From contig JANTQA010000018.1 of the NCBI GenBank assembly GCA_027625915.1, forward strand, positions 1 to 64,000: a DNA stretch of 64,000 nucleotides. The letters run 5' to 3'. The position numbers and the translations under genes are program-made. The stretch's first letter is position 1, and the number at the start of each line of letters is the position of its first letter. This document shows, piece after piece, positions 1-11,290 of this stretch. This DNA is from Anaeramoeba flamelloides (Eukaryota > Metamonada > Anaeramoebidae). The notes under the pieces are model-generated. The model was not told the DNA's origin. It saw nothing but the letters and a program-made list of their open reading frames with translations, and did not search any database.

Positions 1-440
1 GACTATGAGTAATTCTCCCATAGATCAAATATTTATAAATTCAATTTTTTTCAATTTATTCTTCACTAGTATGAAAAAATAAAATTGAAAAAAAAAAGTT
101 AGACAAAACTACTCCATTCCTTAACCTTTCATCTTGAATAATAAAGTTTATTCACAATATAATCAAAATTCAAGAACTTTAAATTTCATGAGACTATTGT
201 ATTTATTATTGTTAATTGTACTATGTTTTTGAAAAGTCTCTAGTCTAGAAAAAAAGGCATTTTTCGGGTAAAAAACTACAAATAAAAGGAAGAATGTTTT
301 ATAGATTAATTCAACTTGGACATATTTACTTTGATAGGTAATAACAAATAGTTATGAAAACATTGTACTCATCTAATAAAACTGAAACAGAGAAAAAAAA
401 ATTACCGCTGATAATTATTGAGAGTGTCCATCAAGTGCCT
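1..440. other. AT-rich DNA, no gene seen
   Basis: Poly-A and poly-T rich sequence without a convincing open frame on either strand. No RNA gene or repeat was recognised before the hairpin that starts near 441. Confidence 0.5.
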
Positions 441-517
441 AGGTTTTCCAGAATTAAAAAGAATAAAGTAAAATCAAAAAATATTTTACTTTATTCTTTT
501 AAATTCTGGAAAACCTA
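441..517. repeat. Near-perfect 35-bp-arm hairpin
   Basis: The arms 441-475 and 483-517 are reverse complements with one mismatch, around a 7-base loop. Both ends carry taggttttcc or its complement. Related but more decayed hairpins lie at about 44959-45050 and 51690-51760, in both cases on the 3' side of LINE fragments. This copy may therefore be a detached LINE tail or a separate palindromic element. Confidence 0.7.
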
Positions 518-692
518 ACGGTGGTTTTTTTTACTTTTTGGAATAAACAGAAAATATCAAAAATTTTCTATTCATTTCAAAAATTAAAAAAAACCTAACG
601 AAAAGTGTTCTAGGTTTTTTTTACTGATTGGAATAAACCGAAAATTTCTAGAAATTTTCTGTTTATTTCAAAAATTAAAAAGCACCTAACGG
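518..692. repeat. CCTAACG palindromic repeat cluster
   Basis: Successive palindromic units end in cctaacg(g), with arms made of an A-tract and a tttctgtttatt-like core. A similar cluster lies at 45232-45456. The function is unknown; it looks like a foldback or satellite-like repeat. Confidence 0.55.
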
Positions 693-1214
693 AAAATCAA
701 AGTAAAAAAGATTTTTTTAAATTTATATTAATAAATAATTTCATAATAGTCCAAATAATTGGTCATCAGTTTGAAAGATTTTTATTAAATTTAAAATACT
801 TTTAAAATATATGATTACAACCTCTTAACTGTGTAAATAAAAATATTCAAATTTTTTAGTATTAAATTAAAAAAAAATCTTACTGGAAAATTGAATTTTC
901 CAACTTAAATTATTAAATACCTCTAAAAATAATTGTTGATCCAAGATCTTTTATTAACTAATAGTGTTTATTATAAGTGAAGTTATAAAAAAGTGTAAAA
1001 TTAGCAAATGTTTGATTTTTTTTTGAAAAAATTTTTTCATGATCGTGTTGTGTATCTTTATTAACTATTTCTATAAGATGAAAATATCTATTATCATTTA
1101 ATAAATTAAAACAAAACATTCAAAAAAATACAATTTGTTGGTTTCAATTTTATTTTTTGTTTAAAATTTTTAGAAAAACCTTCTTTTTAATAAACAAAAA
1201 AACATGTTAAAAAA

Positions 1215-1383
1215 GCTGATCAGCAAAGTGGCAAAAAAAATTTTATTGTTAGTATCCACCTAACAATTGAAGGTTTTGATATTGAAACTGAGAAAACTCT
1301 TTCATTAAACTCAATACTTTTAAAAATAAAATGCATTATTCCAAAATTAGAACATATCAAAAGCGGGAAATTCAAACAGTTGG
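1215..1383 (+). CDS. Candidate internal exon, unknown protein
   Basis: An open stretch of about 56 codons lies between a possible AG acceptor and a good GTAGGT donor. The peptide contains SIHLTIEGFDIETEK and KLEHIKSGKFKQL. Local AT falls compared with the flanks, as expected for an exon here. Fragments downstream at about 1800-1832 and 1842-1905, and a basic segment near 1920-2060 ending in a stop, could be later exons, but their frames do not join cleanly. I do not recognise the protein. It may be a decayed or intron-rich gene. Confidence 0.3.
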
Positions 1384-2450
1384 GTAGGTTTTATTGAAAA
1401 GTTTTTTTTTTTTTTTTTTTTTAATCATTTGATAAGTTTTCAATATAAACATAAGTGTTTAGAATATTTTTTCTAGAATTAATTGATTTTTATTTTTGGT
1501 ATTAATTGGATATTATTTGTTTTTTTTTTAATTTCAAATTTCATTATGAATAAAAACATGTATGATAACTTTTACAATGAAAATTACAATAATAATAAAT
1601 TGATATTATTATGTTAATATTTTTATTTCAATTTCAAAAATAATTTTCATTTTGTCTGGATCAGCTTTCTAGAGAGGGAAAGTTTTCGATTTAAATACAT
1701 TAATTAACACAAAGTAATTAGTTGATATTGAAAATATTTTAAGTAGGTAATTTATTGAAATCAAAATTGTTTTTGAATATTTGGAATTTTAAAGTATGTT
1801 ATACTAAAGAAGAAGAGATAATGGTAATAACTTTCTGCAGTAGAAGTATTTGACTTTTTATTTGGTATAGAGAATGCAACTACTAAAAATGAATCAAAAT
1901 ACAATTGAAATTAAAAAAACCAGAAATTGCAAAAATGAAAAGAAGGTTAAAAATGAAAGAAAAAGTGAATGAAGAATTAAATCGAAAAAAAAGACAAAAA
2001 ATTCAAAATTTGTTTATTGAATGTAGATCAACAAATAACAAAAAAGATGGATCTTGTTTGTAAATAGCAAATGTTTTCTTTTTACATTTGTTCTTTGGGA
2101 TTTGATTTAATGTTTTGGTTTGTTTTTTTTGTTAAATCATTATAAAGATTAAATTATTTATTTATTTTCGTTTTTGTTTGATCCTTAATCATTTTAAATT
2201 TTTGATGACTAATACCCAGTCAAACATTCACTCTCGCATTTTGATTCATACATCAAAAATAAGCTTCTCATTACACTCTCAAGGCGATATTTTAAAAATC
2301 ACCGATCGGGAATAACTATAGGTAGCTTATTTTTTTCTCTTCAATCCAATAAGGACACTATTTTTTCCCCTTCAATCCAATAACGCATGTGATTTGAATG
2401 AGAAATGCTAAAAAAAATAAAAAAATAAAAAAAAATTTAAGGTAGACAAA
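1384..2450. other. Mostly non-coding, with possible exon remnants
   Basis: AT-rich. The only coding-like patches are a short piece with VFDFLFGIENATTKNES near 1845-1905 and a lysine-rich piece with AKMKRRLKMKEKVNEELN near 1925-2060, in different frames. A short direct repeat (cttcaatccaataa) occurs near 2340-2385. Nothing else was identified. Confidence 0.35.
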
Positions 2451-2527
2451 TTATAATGATTATCAGACTAATAATTATGATTATCAGATTAATAAATCAG
2501 ACTTATTATAATCATCTTTATCATTAT

Positions 2528-2590
2528 CATTCTCGTTCTCGTTCTCGTTCTCGTTCTCGTTCTCGTTCTCGTTCTCGTTCTCGTTCTCAT
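2528..2590. repeat. Hexanucleotide tandem repeat (GTTCTC)n
   Basis: About ten tandem copies of gttctc, almost perfect. It would read as Arg-Ser or Arg-Thr dipeptides, but no gene is supported here. It lies just downstream of the 3' end of the minus-strand LRR-BTB pseudogene. Confidence 0.85.
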
Positions 2591-2609
2591 TTTATTTTTC
2601 AGATCATGA

Positions 2610-5600
2610 TCAATCAAACAATTGTTGAGAGATTTTAAATAAATTATAAGTGAATAATAAATCATTTGTTTGATAGAAACCTGTAACATCATTTTCTAAA
2701 AAGAAATTGATTAAATATTTGAAATTATTTTGATTAAAAGTTTTTAAAATGGTATTGGCTTTTGTAGAGGTTAAAATAAATGATTTTGATGATGGTGATT
2801 TTGAAAGAATATTTTTTGTTGATTTGTTATTGTTGTTAATTTCTAATTCACGATTATTGTTAAGATTGTTGATTTCTAATTCATCATCATTATATTCATA
2901 ATTTTCATTAGTATTATTTTCATTGATATTGTTGCTAATGCTGTTTTCTTTTTCATTTTCTTCATTAAAATCTTTATTGTTATTTTTGTTTGTATTGTTG
3001 TTGCTTATGTTTATGTTGTTGTTTTTGTTGTTTTTATTATTTATGTTGTTTTCGTTTGATGTCTTTTGGTTTTTTTTGAATTTTTCATTTTTGAATAGCA
3101 AAAGTTAAATTCAAAGGAGTTGAATTGTAAAATTCTGTTAGAAAAATTGGATAAAATTCGGGAATTGAATTGAAATAATCTGTAAACTTGATTAAGTGAA
3201 TTGTTTTTTTTTTGTTTTTTTGTTTCTTTTTCTTTTTTCTTTTTCAATTCCTTTTCCTTTTTAGTTTCTCTGATTGGAAAGTACAAGTATTTAAAATCAT
3301 TTCTCGAAATAAATTTGATCTTAAACAAAGAATAAATTTGTTAATTTGAATTGATTTGATGTGAAGTTTAGAGTTTTCATTGTTCTTCTTCTTAGTCTTT
3401 TTTACTTTTTGGCTGACATTTATTGTAAAATTTTTTTTTTCAAAATTTTGATATTTTAAGATATAATTTTGAAAGTCATTCAATAATTTTTCATTTGAAA
3501 AAAGATATTTGGTTGAAATTTGATTTTTTTGATTTTCATTAGTTTTTTTTTTTTTTTTTTTCTTTTTTTACTTTCTCTTTGTTTTTTTCTTTCTGTATTT
3601 TTTTTGGATTTTTCTTTGTATTCTTCTTTGTATTTTTCTTTGTATTTTTCTTTTCTCTCTTTCTCTTTCTCTTTGTATTTTTCTTTGTATTTTTCTTTGT
3701 ATTTCTCTTTGTTCCAGTTTCTTTTCTTTTGAATTTTTTTTTTTTTTCTGTTTTCTTTTATATCTTCTTGTTGTTGTTTTTTTTTTTAAATTGTTTTTTG
3801 TTTTTTTTTTTTTTTTTTTGATTATTCTTTTTGGTTTCTTCGATTCTCTCCGATTTCTCCCATTTCTCCCATTTCTTTGATTGTTTTTGAAAAATATTGA
3901 ATAATTCGAAAATTTTTTGAATTTTTTGTTTTTCATAAAAATTGAAACAATTAGGGCAATATAACCATTTTAAAAATAATTGTCTTTGTTTGTCATTTAA
4001 TGAGGTTTCAAATTTATTTTTAATTGTTTCCGATTCTTGGCCAATTCTCATCAAGATGATTTCTTCTTCACAAATTAATTTTTTTGGGAAGTCATTTGGT
4101 TTAGAGTTCCCATTAAAAAGGGAAGAAGAAGAAAAACAAGAAGATGATGATGAAGATGATGATGATGATGGAGAAAAAGGAGAAGAAGAAGAAGAAGAAA
4201 TAAAATGATTGTAATAATTCACAAAATCTTGGAGCAAAATTTGATTTGGATTCATCAAATCAATTGCACTTTTTCTAGTTTTGTCATTTTTGATATTCAA
4301 ATTTAATAAAAAAGTTCTTTTTGAAATGATTTCATGATCTTTTTGTTTATTATTGGCAAATAATAAATAATGGATAATTTCTGTTTGATGATTCAAAAAG
4401 GCTGTATGGAATATTGATTTTTTGAAAATTGCATTTACTTTTTTGAAGAATTCATCTTCGTATAAAAAGTGTGATGTTAAATATTTGATATATATTAAGG
4501 GTATTTTTTCAATTTGAATTAATTCTTGGAATAATTCTACATTGCCTTCTTTAACAGAATTGATTAATTTTATTTGAAAAACTAGATTTCTTTTGATTAA
4601 ATTTGTGATTTTTTTTTTTATTTTCCTTCTTGATCTTATTTGCATCCAGATTTAATTCGATAATAGTTTTATTGGCTTTTAAGGATTGTATAAATTCTAA
4701 CAGATTGTTTTAAAGATCCTCTTCATCAGTTTCTGATCCAATTTTGTTCCCAAAAAGATTCAATTGGGTGAGGGTTTGGTTGACCTTGAAAACTTGGCAT
4801 ATATATTTGATTCCTTCGGCTCCAATTTGATTATTACAAAGATCCAAATAAGTAAGGCTATGGTTGACCTTTAGGGCTTGACTTAGGTGTTTGATTGCTT
4901 CTGATCCAATTTGATTAAAAGAAAGATTCAAATAAGTAAGTGTTTTGTTGACCTTGAGGGATTTGCTTAGGTGTTTGATTGCTTCTGATCCAATGTGATT
5001 CTCAGAAAGATCCAATTCAGTAAGGCTTTGGTTGAACTTGAGGGTTTTGCTTAGGTGTTTAATTTCTTCGTCTCCAATTTGATTGTGACAGAGATCCAAA
5101 TAAGTCAGGCTAAGGTTGACCTTGAAAGCTTGGCTTATATGTTTTATTCCTTTGGCTCCTTCATCTCTAATTTGATTATAAGAAAGACTCAATTCAGTTA
5201 GAGTTTGGTTGACCTTGAGAGCATCTCCTAGGTGTTTGATTCCTTTTGATGTAATTTGATTAAAAATTTAGATTCAATTGGGTTAGGCTTTGGTTGAGTT
5301 TGAGGGTTTGGTCTAAATATTTGATTCCTTTAGATCCAATTTGATTATCAGAAAGACTCAATTGGGTTAGGCTTTGGTTGTCATTGAGGGATTTGGCGAG
5401 GTGTTTGGCTCCTTCATCTCCAATACGATTCCCATAAAGACTCAATTTGGTGAGAGTCTGGCTGACCTTGAGGGCTTGGTCTAGGTGTTTGCATGCTTCG
5501 TCTCCAATTTTATTATGAGAAAGACTCAATTGGGTAAGGGTTTGGTTGACTTTAAGCGCTTGGCCGAAATGTTCGATTTCTTTATCTCCAATTCTAATCC

Positions 5601-6110
5601 CATAAAGATTCAATTGGGTTAGGGTTTGGTTGTACTTGAGGGCTTGGCCTAGATGTTTGATCCCTTTTGCTCTAATTTTCTTCCCACTAAGATTCAATTG
5701 GGTGAGGGTTTGGTTGACCTTGAGTGCTTGGCCAAGAAATTCGATTCCTTCTGCCCCAATTTGATTCCAATCACTAAGAAAGAATTTCAATTTAGTAAGG
5801 CTTTGATTCACCTTGAGAGCTTGGATTAGGTGTTTCATTCCTCTGAGCTAATTTCATTCCCACGAAGATCCAATTTAGTAAAGCTTTGGTTGGTCTTGAG
5901 AGTTTGGCCTAGGTGCTTGCGTGCTTCGTCTCCAATTCGGTTATCAGAAAGACACAATTTGGTAAGATTTGGGTTGGCATCGAGAGCTAGGATTAGATCT
6001 TTCATTCCTTCGGCTCCAAGTTGATGATCAGAAAGATTCAATTTCGTTTGGGTTTTGTTCTTGTTGATTAACCTTTCCAAAAAGCTTTTAAACTCTTCTT
6101 TATTATTCAT
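2610..6110 (-). pseudogene. Decayed LRR-ankyrin-BTB gene (copy 1)
   Basis: The reading starts at an ATG at 6110 (MNNKEEFKSF). About sixteen 28-residue ribonuclease-inhibitor-type leucine-rich repeats follow (pattern ALKVNQTLTQLNLSxNxIG), then an ankyrin-like segment with IFHTAFLNHQTEIIHYLLFANN, then a BTB-like stretch with INKFILCLRSNLFREMI at about 3300-3370, low complexity, and a tail with FFLENDVTGFYQTN. The order matches the paralogue at 56135-59236. The frame breaks near 5835 (one base lost), near 5262 (an extra T in a T run), near 4710 (stop), near 4640 (A run), and repeatedly in the Lys/Ser-rich part at 3000-3950. In this family LRRs and BTB bind partners, often for ubiquitin ligase adaptors; a specific role is not inferable. 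Some breaks lie in homopolymers and could be assembly errors, but their number favours decay. Confidence 0.75.
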
Positions 6111-6508
6111 TAATTAATGAGTGAATTATTTTTGTTTTTGAATAATAAAAAAGGAAAGAAAAAGAAGAAAGCAAACTTTTTTTTTTTGTTTGTTTTAAAA
6201 AAAATGAAAAAGATTTTTTGAGTTGTTTGTTTACTGAAAAGAAAAAATGAATTAAGATGAAAAAAATAAATAAAATTGATGGGTTTGTGTAATAGAAAAA
6301 AATATTACAATAAATTTAAAAAAAAGTAAAAAAATGAAAAATTTGTATTAATTTCAAAATAATTACACTACAAAAATCGCGGTCTCTGTGAAATTATATT
6401 TCGCCAATTAAACTCCATTCAGCTTGTATCTATTGTAATTATTTTTGAAAAAATAATTTTAAAACCATACAGCCAATTTCCCTCAATAGAAAAAAAAAAA
6501 ACAATTAA

Positions 6509-6921
6509 CTGTTGTAGAAAAAAAGTGAAACACGGTTTTTAATTGGGAACATTAATAGAACCTGAAAATGAAAAGTAAAATCAATAAAAAGAAGAAACCA
6601 ATTAACTTCAAATAATAACCCATTATATTATTTTCAATCAACCCAATAAATACAATTTAAATCTACTTGATTTATCGAAATTCAAGGTGTGGTTTTGGGA
6701 TCGCAAAAATAGTAAAGTTTTTGAACAAATTTTTAATAATTGATCAATCAAAGAAAAAACCCCAACCAAAAGATAGTATTTAAAAATCTGTTATTGTGAT
6801 GAATACTTCATTTTGTCTTTATTTATTTATTTATTCTAATTTTCATTGATATTACTTTTCATTTTCAGGTTCTATTAATGTTCCCAATTAAAAACCGTGT
6901 TTCACTTTTTTTCCACAACGG
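6509..6921. mobile_element. Inverted-repeat MITE, CTGTTG family (copy 1)
   Basis: The arms 6509-6592 and about 6835-6921 are nearly identical reverse complements that include cacggtttttaattgggaac. The ends read CTGTTGTAG and CCACAACGG. A relative with CTGTTGAGAG ends lies at 51938-52412. No coding capacity was seen, so it is a non-autonomous DNA transposon. The target duplication is not clear; TTA or TTAA lies next to several ends. Confidence 0.75.
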
Positions 6922-6999
6922 TAAATTACAAATTTAAAAAAATTATGACAAAGGATAAAATTCAAAAGTATTTTGATCATTTTTTGAAACTTTTATCTA

Positions 7000-7170
7000 C
7001 TGGTATTTGAATTCTAAATGGGAAAGATTTTTCACTTCCTTTTCCATATTGTTTTTTTATAAATAGAGTTCTCAAAGAAATTGGTTGCAATTTAAGGCTC
7101 TCGATCTATATTCTCAAAGAGAAATTGAATATGAAGTGAAAAAAAAGCCTATTTATAATTCAAATACCAG
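7000..7170. mobile_element. Mariner-like MITE, CTGGTATTTG family (copy 1)
   Basis: A 171-bp element with termini CTGGTATTTGAATT and AATTCAAATACCAG, flanked on both sides by TA. The interior holds the pairs aatgggaaa...cacttcc and gttctcaaagaa seen in the other copies at 36815-36978, 42718-42871 and 50797-50959. No coding capacity. TA target and size fit a Tc1/mariner-type MITE. Confidence 0.8.
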
Positions 7171-7440
7171 TATTCTAAATTTTCAAATGGGATTAAATTG
7201 ATTGTTTTGGTTTTAATTAAACATCAACCAATTTGTTATTTCTGAAAAAATGAAGAAGAGAAATTAAATAAATAACAAAAGGAAGATGAGAATGGTACTT
7301 TTAGATCAAAAAATATTCTAAAGTGCCTAAAACATTTTCTGTACAGCGTTCCCTTGGCCTTTCTAAATTCAAAACGGTTTTTAAAAATGTTTCTCAAAAA
7401 AGTTTCATCAACTCAAGCGTTCTAACAAAAAAAAATTTAC

Positions 7441-7805
7441 GCCAATTTATTCAACTTGTGAATTTTTTCTTTTCTTTCGTAATATAACCTGAAACAAAAA
7501 AATTGTTTAAAACATTTTTTTCTTTCATCCTGTTGTGACAAAAATTGTTTCGTTTCAACTTGTAAGGTTTCCTTCTGAAACATTACAAAAATTCTTGTTT
7601 TTAAATGCACCTAAACCTCCATTAGAGCCAATCTATTCAACTTGAGAATTTTTCTTTCATTATGAAGTTTAACTTGAAAGAAAAAAATTTGCTTTAAACA
7701 ATTTTTGTCACAGCATGATGAAAGAAAAAAATGTTTTAAACAATTTTTTTGTTTCAGGTTATATTATGAAAGAAAAGAAAAAATTCACAAGTTGAATAAA
7801 TTGGC
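7441..7805. mobile_element. Foldback element with about 115-bp arms
   Basis: Arms 7441-7555 and 7692-7805 are reverse complements with few mismatches (gccaatttattcaacttg at the outer end, gacaaaaattgttt at the inner end). The sequence could form a long hairpin. Part of the interior also occurs in the duplicated segment near 40412-40540, so the element predates, or marks the edge of, that duplication. Confidence 0.7.
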
Positions 7806-8243
7806 TGTAAAATTGTATTTTACAATTTTTATTACACAACATAACAAAACACAAAAATTATTATGTTTTTGAACAATTTTTAATCAATCGTGTTATAATT
7901 ACAAAAAGATTGAAAAATTCACATGCTTCAGAAATTTACAGTTTGAAAATTTCAAACTTTGAAGTTTTAGTCAAACAGATCCATTTTCAAACAAAAAAAA
8001 ACGACAAAGAAATTTAAAAAAAAAAAAATCAAAAAGTGTAATCAAAACAAAAAATAAACAACAAAAAAATTGAAAAAAAGTTTCAAGGAATACGTTACAC
8101 TAAATTTAAAATAAATATTAAGTGTTACCAGATCTTGAGATATCATTTTCTTTGGAATTCAAAAATAAACAAAATTAAAAAACAAAAATTGTTGGAAAAC
8201 AAAAATGGGAAAAAAATTAAAAAAATTGAAAAAAATAATTTAC

Positions 8244-8517
8244 TCTCTCGTATAACATAAGGTTCTTTGGAGATGAATTCTTTATGCCTTTTCTTCAAGA
8301 AAGAAGAAGTGTGTAATTCTGATTCACATGCTTTGCAATAATGAACCTCACATTTGGTGCAATAAAAGTTAGCTATTTGTTTTTCACAAACTTGGCATTG
8401 GGGAATTGGAGGTTCAACAGGTATTTGTGTGTCTTTGAATCTTTGAGGATCTTGTCTTTTTTGTTGTTTCATTTTTAATATTCTTATCGGTTTTTTATTG
8501 CTCTTTGGATTGTTCAT
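8244..8517 (-). CDS. B-box-type zinc finger exon (copy A)
   Basis: Begins at ATG 8517 (MNNPKSNKKP). A basic 40-residue leader is followed by a zinc-binding array CQVCEKQIANFYCTKCEVHYC...H, typical of a B-box, the protein-interaction zinc finger of TRIM-like proteins. The open frame runs past a conserved GAGA|GTAAA donor at 8243, which is also present in the copy at 41545-41821 (phase 1). An AG acceptor about 85 bases on (ttccaaag, near 8155) would add roughly ten residues before a stop, giving a protein of about 100 residues. An upstream in-frame Met exists at 8580, but copy B supports the internal start. It could be a B-box1 first exon that has lost its partner exons. Expression is uncertain. 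Confidence 0.6.
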
Positions 8518-8899
8518 ATTTAAAATGTATGCTGGATTTTTAGACTGAAAATAGAAAATTAAAATAAAGTTGAAGAACAAATGGTGCTGAAAATAAAAAA
8601 AAAATGAAAAATTTAGAAAACAAACAATCTTAATCCCACGAAAATTGAAGAAAAACCAACAAATGTTCTTCTCTATTTGTACTTTTTTAATCTAAAACCA
8701 AGATTGCTTGTTTACAAAATTTACAATTTAACAAAACTGTTGCAAAATAAAATTTTTAAATTGTAATTTAAGGAAGACTTTTTGAATGGAAATTCAAAGT
8801 GTATCTAGTTCTCCAAAGTAAGAGTTTGTATGGATCTGGTAATTCTCACAAAATATTTATAAAGTCAGATCTTTTGTTAAATAAAATAAAATATTTATA

Positions 8900-9110
8900 C
8901 TAACTTTTAAAGTTTGTATTTCTATTGTTTCTGTGATTTCTCTCATTTCGGTGACTTGTGTGATTCCATTGTTTTTAAGGATTTTTGGAATTTCTATGTA
9001 AGGACTATTTTTACAATTGAAATACAAAGTATTCTGTGTTTCTATTGTGGTTGGTCTCGGTGATTTATGTGATTTCTCTCATTTCTGTAGTTGCTAAGAT
9101 TTTTGGTTTT
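8900..9110. repeat. Degenerate TTTCTGTGA-type minisatellite
   Basis: Irregular copies of gtttctgtgatttct and related 9-mers (tttctattg, gtgatttctctc). The matching region in copy B is 42890-43020. The perfect array of the same 9-mer is at 17254-17362. Confidence 0.55.
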
Positions 9111-9199
9111 TCTGTGGATTGGTTTATTTTCACAAATATTTATTCAGTCTGATCAAAATTGCAAAATTGGAGATATTTTACTAAAATTTGTTATTTTGT

Positions 9200-10540
9200 G
9201 ATAATGAAAAATGAAAAAGAAGGTTGGTCATATAAAGCTTTTTGAGAAAATTCCTTCTCATATCAAAACACCATCACCCTGAGATCTTGTTCATAATTCT
9301 CTCATCTATTTTTTGAATGAATGTGGTCTAATAGTATATTGGGTATAAGCCTTTCAAACCATTGGTATTGAATTGAGTATAATAATAAAAATTTTCCAAT
9401 TTTTATTTGTTATTTTTCAGGTATAGTTTCACCTTGACAAAAATCTTTGATAAAGTATTTGAAATTATTAAAATTCATCCTAATACACATCCACAATTTA
9501 AAAAAAAAATAGATTGAATTTTTAATCAAGAATTTAATTTATAAAATTTTTTGTATATATAAAAATAAAATACCTTGTTAATTTTCTGAAATTTCAATTC
9601 TCATTGAGATCGTTAAATGCAAAATACTACCAAACAATTTCCTTTGAAAACAAAAAAAAAAGCCCAACTCAAATATTTCTTCAAAGTAACAATTGTACCT
9701 TGATAGAGAAACAAGACAAAAAAATAAGTATTGATTACAAATGAAAAGAGAAAATAAACAAAATATTTTGGGGATTTTCTGTCAAAAACTAAAATATTAT
9801 AAATTTAATATATTCAAAAATATTACCCTGAAATTCAATTCAATGGAAAATATAAGCAACATAAGTAACCTAAGTAACCTTAAAAAAAAATAAATAACCC
9901 AAGGAAACATAGTAACCTAATAGAACCAAATAAACACAAGCTAACTAAAGAACCGAAGGAACCTGTTGACCCTATGAAAATTGAGGAACTATAAAAACCT
10001 ATAAAATCTAAAAAACAAAAAAAACAAAAGGATCCAAAGTACAATTTTCAGAATAATGTACCAAATTGCAAATAGGGTATATTCTCTTAAAAATAATCAA
10101 CACAAAAACACACCATAATCTAATAGAATTGTGTCTCAGAATAACATAATTAATATGGTTTTTTTTTTAAACTATTTTTATGAACTTTTATATGTTTTTA
10201 AATTTTGAAACGACTTGATTTTAAAAACAAATAAAATTTCAAAAATTTAAATAGTTATTGTAGTTGGGACGTTCCAACCTAAGGTATTTAGAAATCAAAC
10301 TAAAGAGTAAATCTACAACTTAAGAGAAACCTTTTAAATTCAGAAATTTTTTTGTAACAACTGTAATTTAAATAATATATTTAACAAAGATAGATGTGTA
10401 TAAAAAATATATTTTTAGTTTCAATGTTTTCTTTCTGATTTATCAGATTTATACAAACATTAGGTGATAATTTTTCAGTACCAAATCAAACTTTTTCAAT
10501 TTTTTCAATTTGTTTTTATTTTATCTGAAATCTTAATTTT
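9200..10540. other. Intergenic DNA within duplication copy A
   Basis: Non-coding AT-rich DNA that matches copy B (43150-44440) throughout, including a decayed aagtaacctaa array at about 9855-9985. No gene is supported. Confidence 0.5.
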
Positions 10541-11290
10541 GGTTTACAGTTCTAATAATTTGAAATAGAATTATCTTGAATCTACACAGGAGACTTGTTA
10601 TTTTGTCTCGTTTGTTTATTTATGGATCCAAAAATCAATAGAAAAGAGTATCAGGTTCTTGTTACCTGAAAATAAAATTGGTAAAAATGAATTCTTTTAA
10701 AAATGAGAACTCGTTTCTCTAAAGTTGATAAAGATGTTTGTTCTTGGGTTTAATCAAATCATTGTGTAAAGAAATACTCTATTACCTTCTATGAAAAGGT
10801 AAATAAATTAATAAGAGTCACTAGTCCCGAAAGGTAAACATTTACGGGAACTGGGAGATAAAATTGATTTTTCTTGTATTAGGTGGTTTAGGTTGTTATT
10901 TTGGGTCTTAGCTGATCTGTCTAGAACTCAGTTTGGATTGGAAAGGTTACTTGAAAATAAATTATCTGAAAATTGGTTTCTTCCTTCCTATTTAAGGTTT
11001 ATAAACTCTGAAACTGAAAAAAAAATTATCTTGTATTAGGTATGGAACCTTGTTATTTTGGTTCTTTTGTTATTTTGGTTCTTTTGTTATTTTGGCTCCT
11101 TTTGGCTCCTTTCGGTTCCTTTCGGTTCCTTTTGGTTCCTTTCGTTCTTAGCTGATCCATCGACAGGCTCATTTGAATTGTATAAGTTGATTAACAATGA
11201 ATGTTTTTTTTTTTTTTTATAAAAAAAGTTTGGTTTCTTTCTACCTATTTAAGTCAGGTAAGAATAAAAGATTGTGGTTTTTGGGTTATG
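10540..11290. mobile_element. Fragments of the TTAA-GGTTTACA family
   Basis: Contains a left-end motif (tttaaggtttataaactctgaaactg) at about 10989, repeated internal motifs (ttatcttgtattagg, cttgttattttgg, cttagctgatc) at 10870-10940 and 11030-11170, and an expanded ggttcctttc minisatellite. The intact relative is at 26138-26689. The stretch looks like overlapping broken copies. Confidence 0.6.

Larger units (their letters stand above)
7529..10625. repeat. Segmental duplication, copy A
   Basis: Collinear, same-strand match to about 40412-44540: the foldback edge, a 3' flank, the small B-box exon, degenerate gtttctgtgatttct-type repeats, a segment with accctgagaycttgtt, and a terminal AT stretch with a decayed aagtaaccta array. 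It is about 1.1 kb shorter than copy B because copy B carries three extra transposon insertions. Divergence is visible but alignment by eye is easy. Confidence 0.8.

Noticed and set aside
2456-2692. Arg-Ser and Arg-Thr dipeptide frames
   Set aside because: Produced on both strands by the GTTCTC hexanucleotide repeat.
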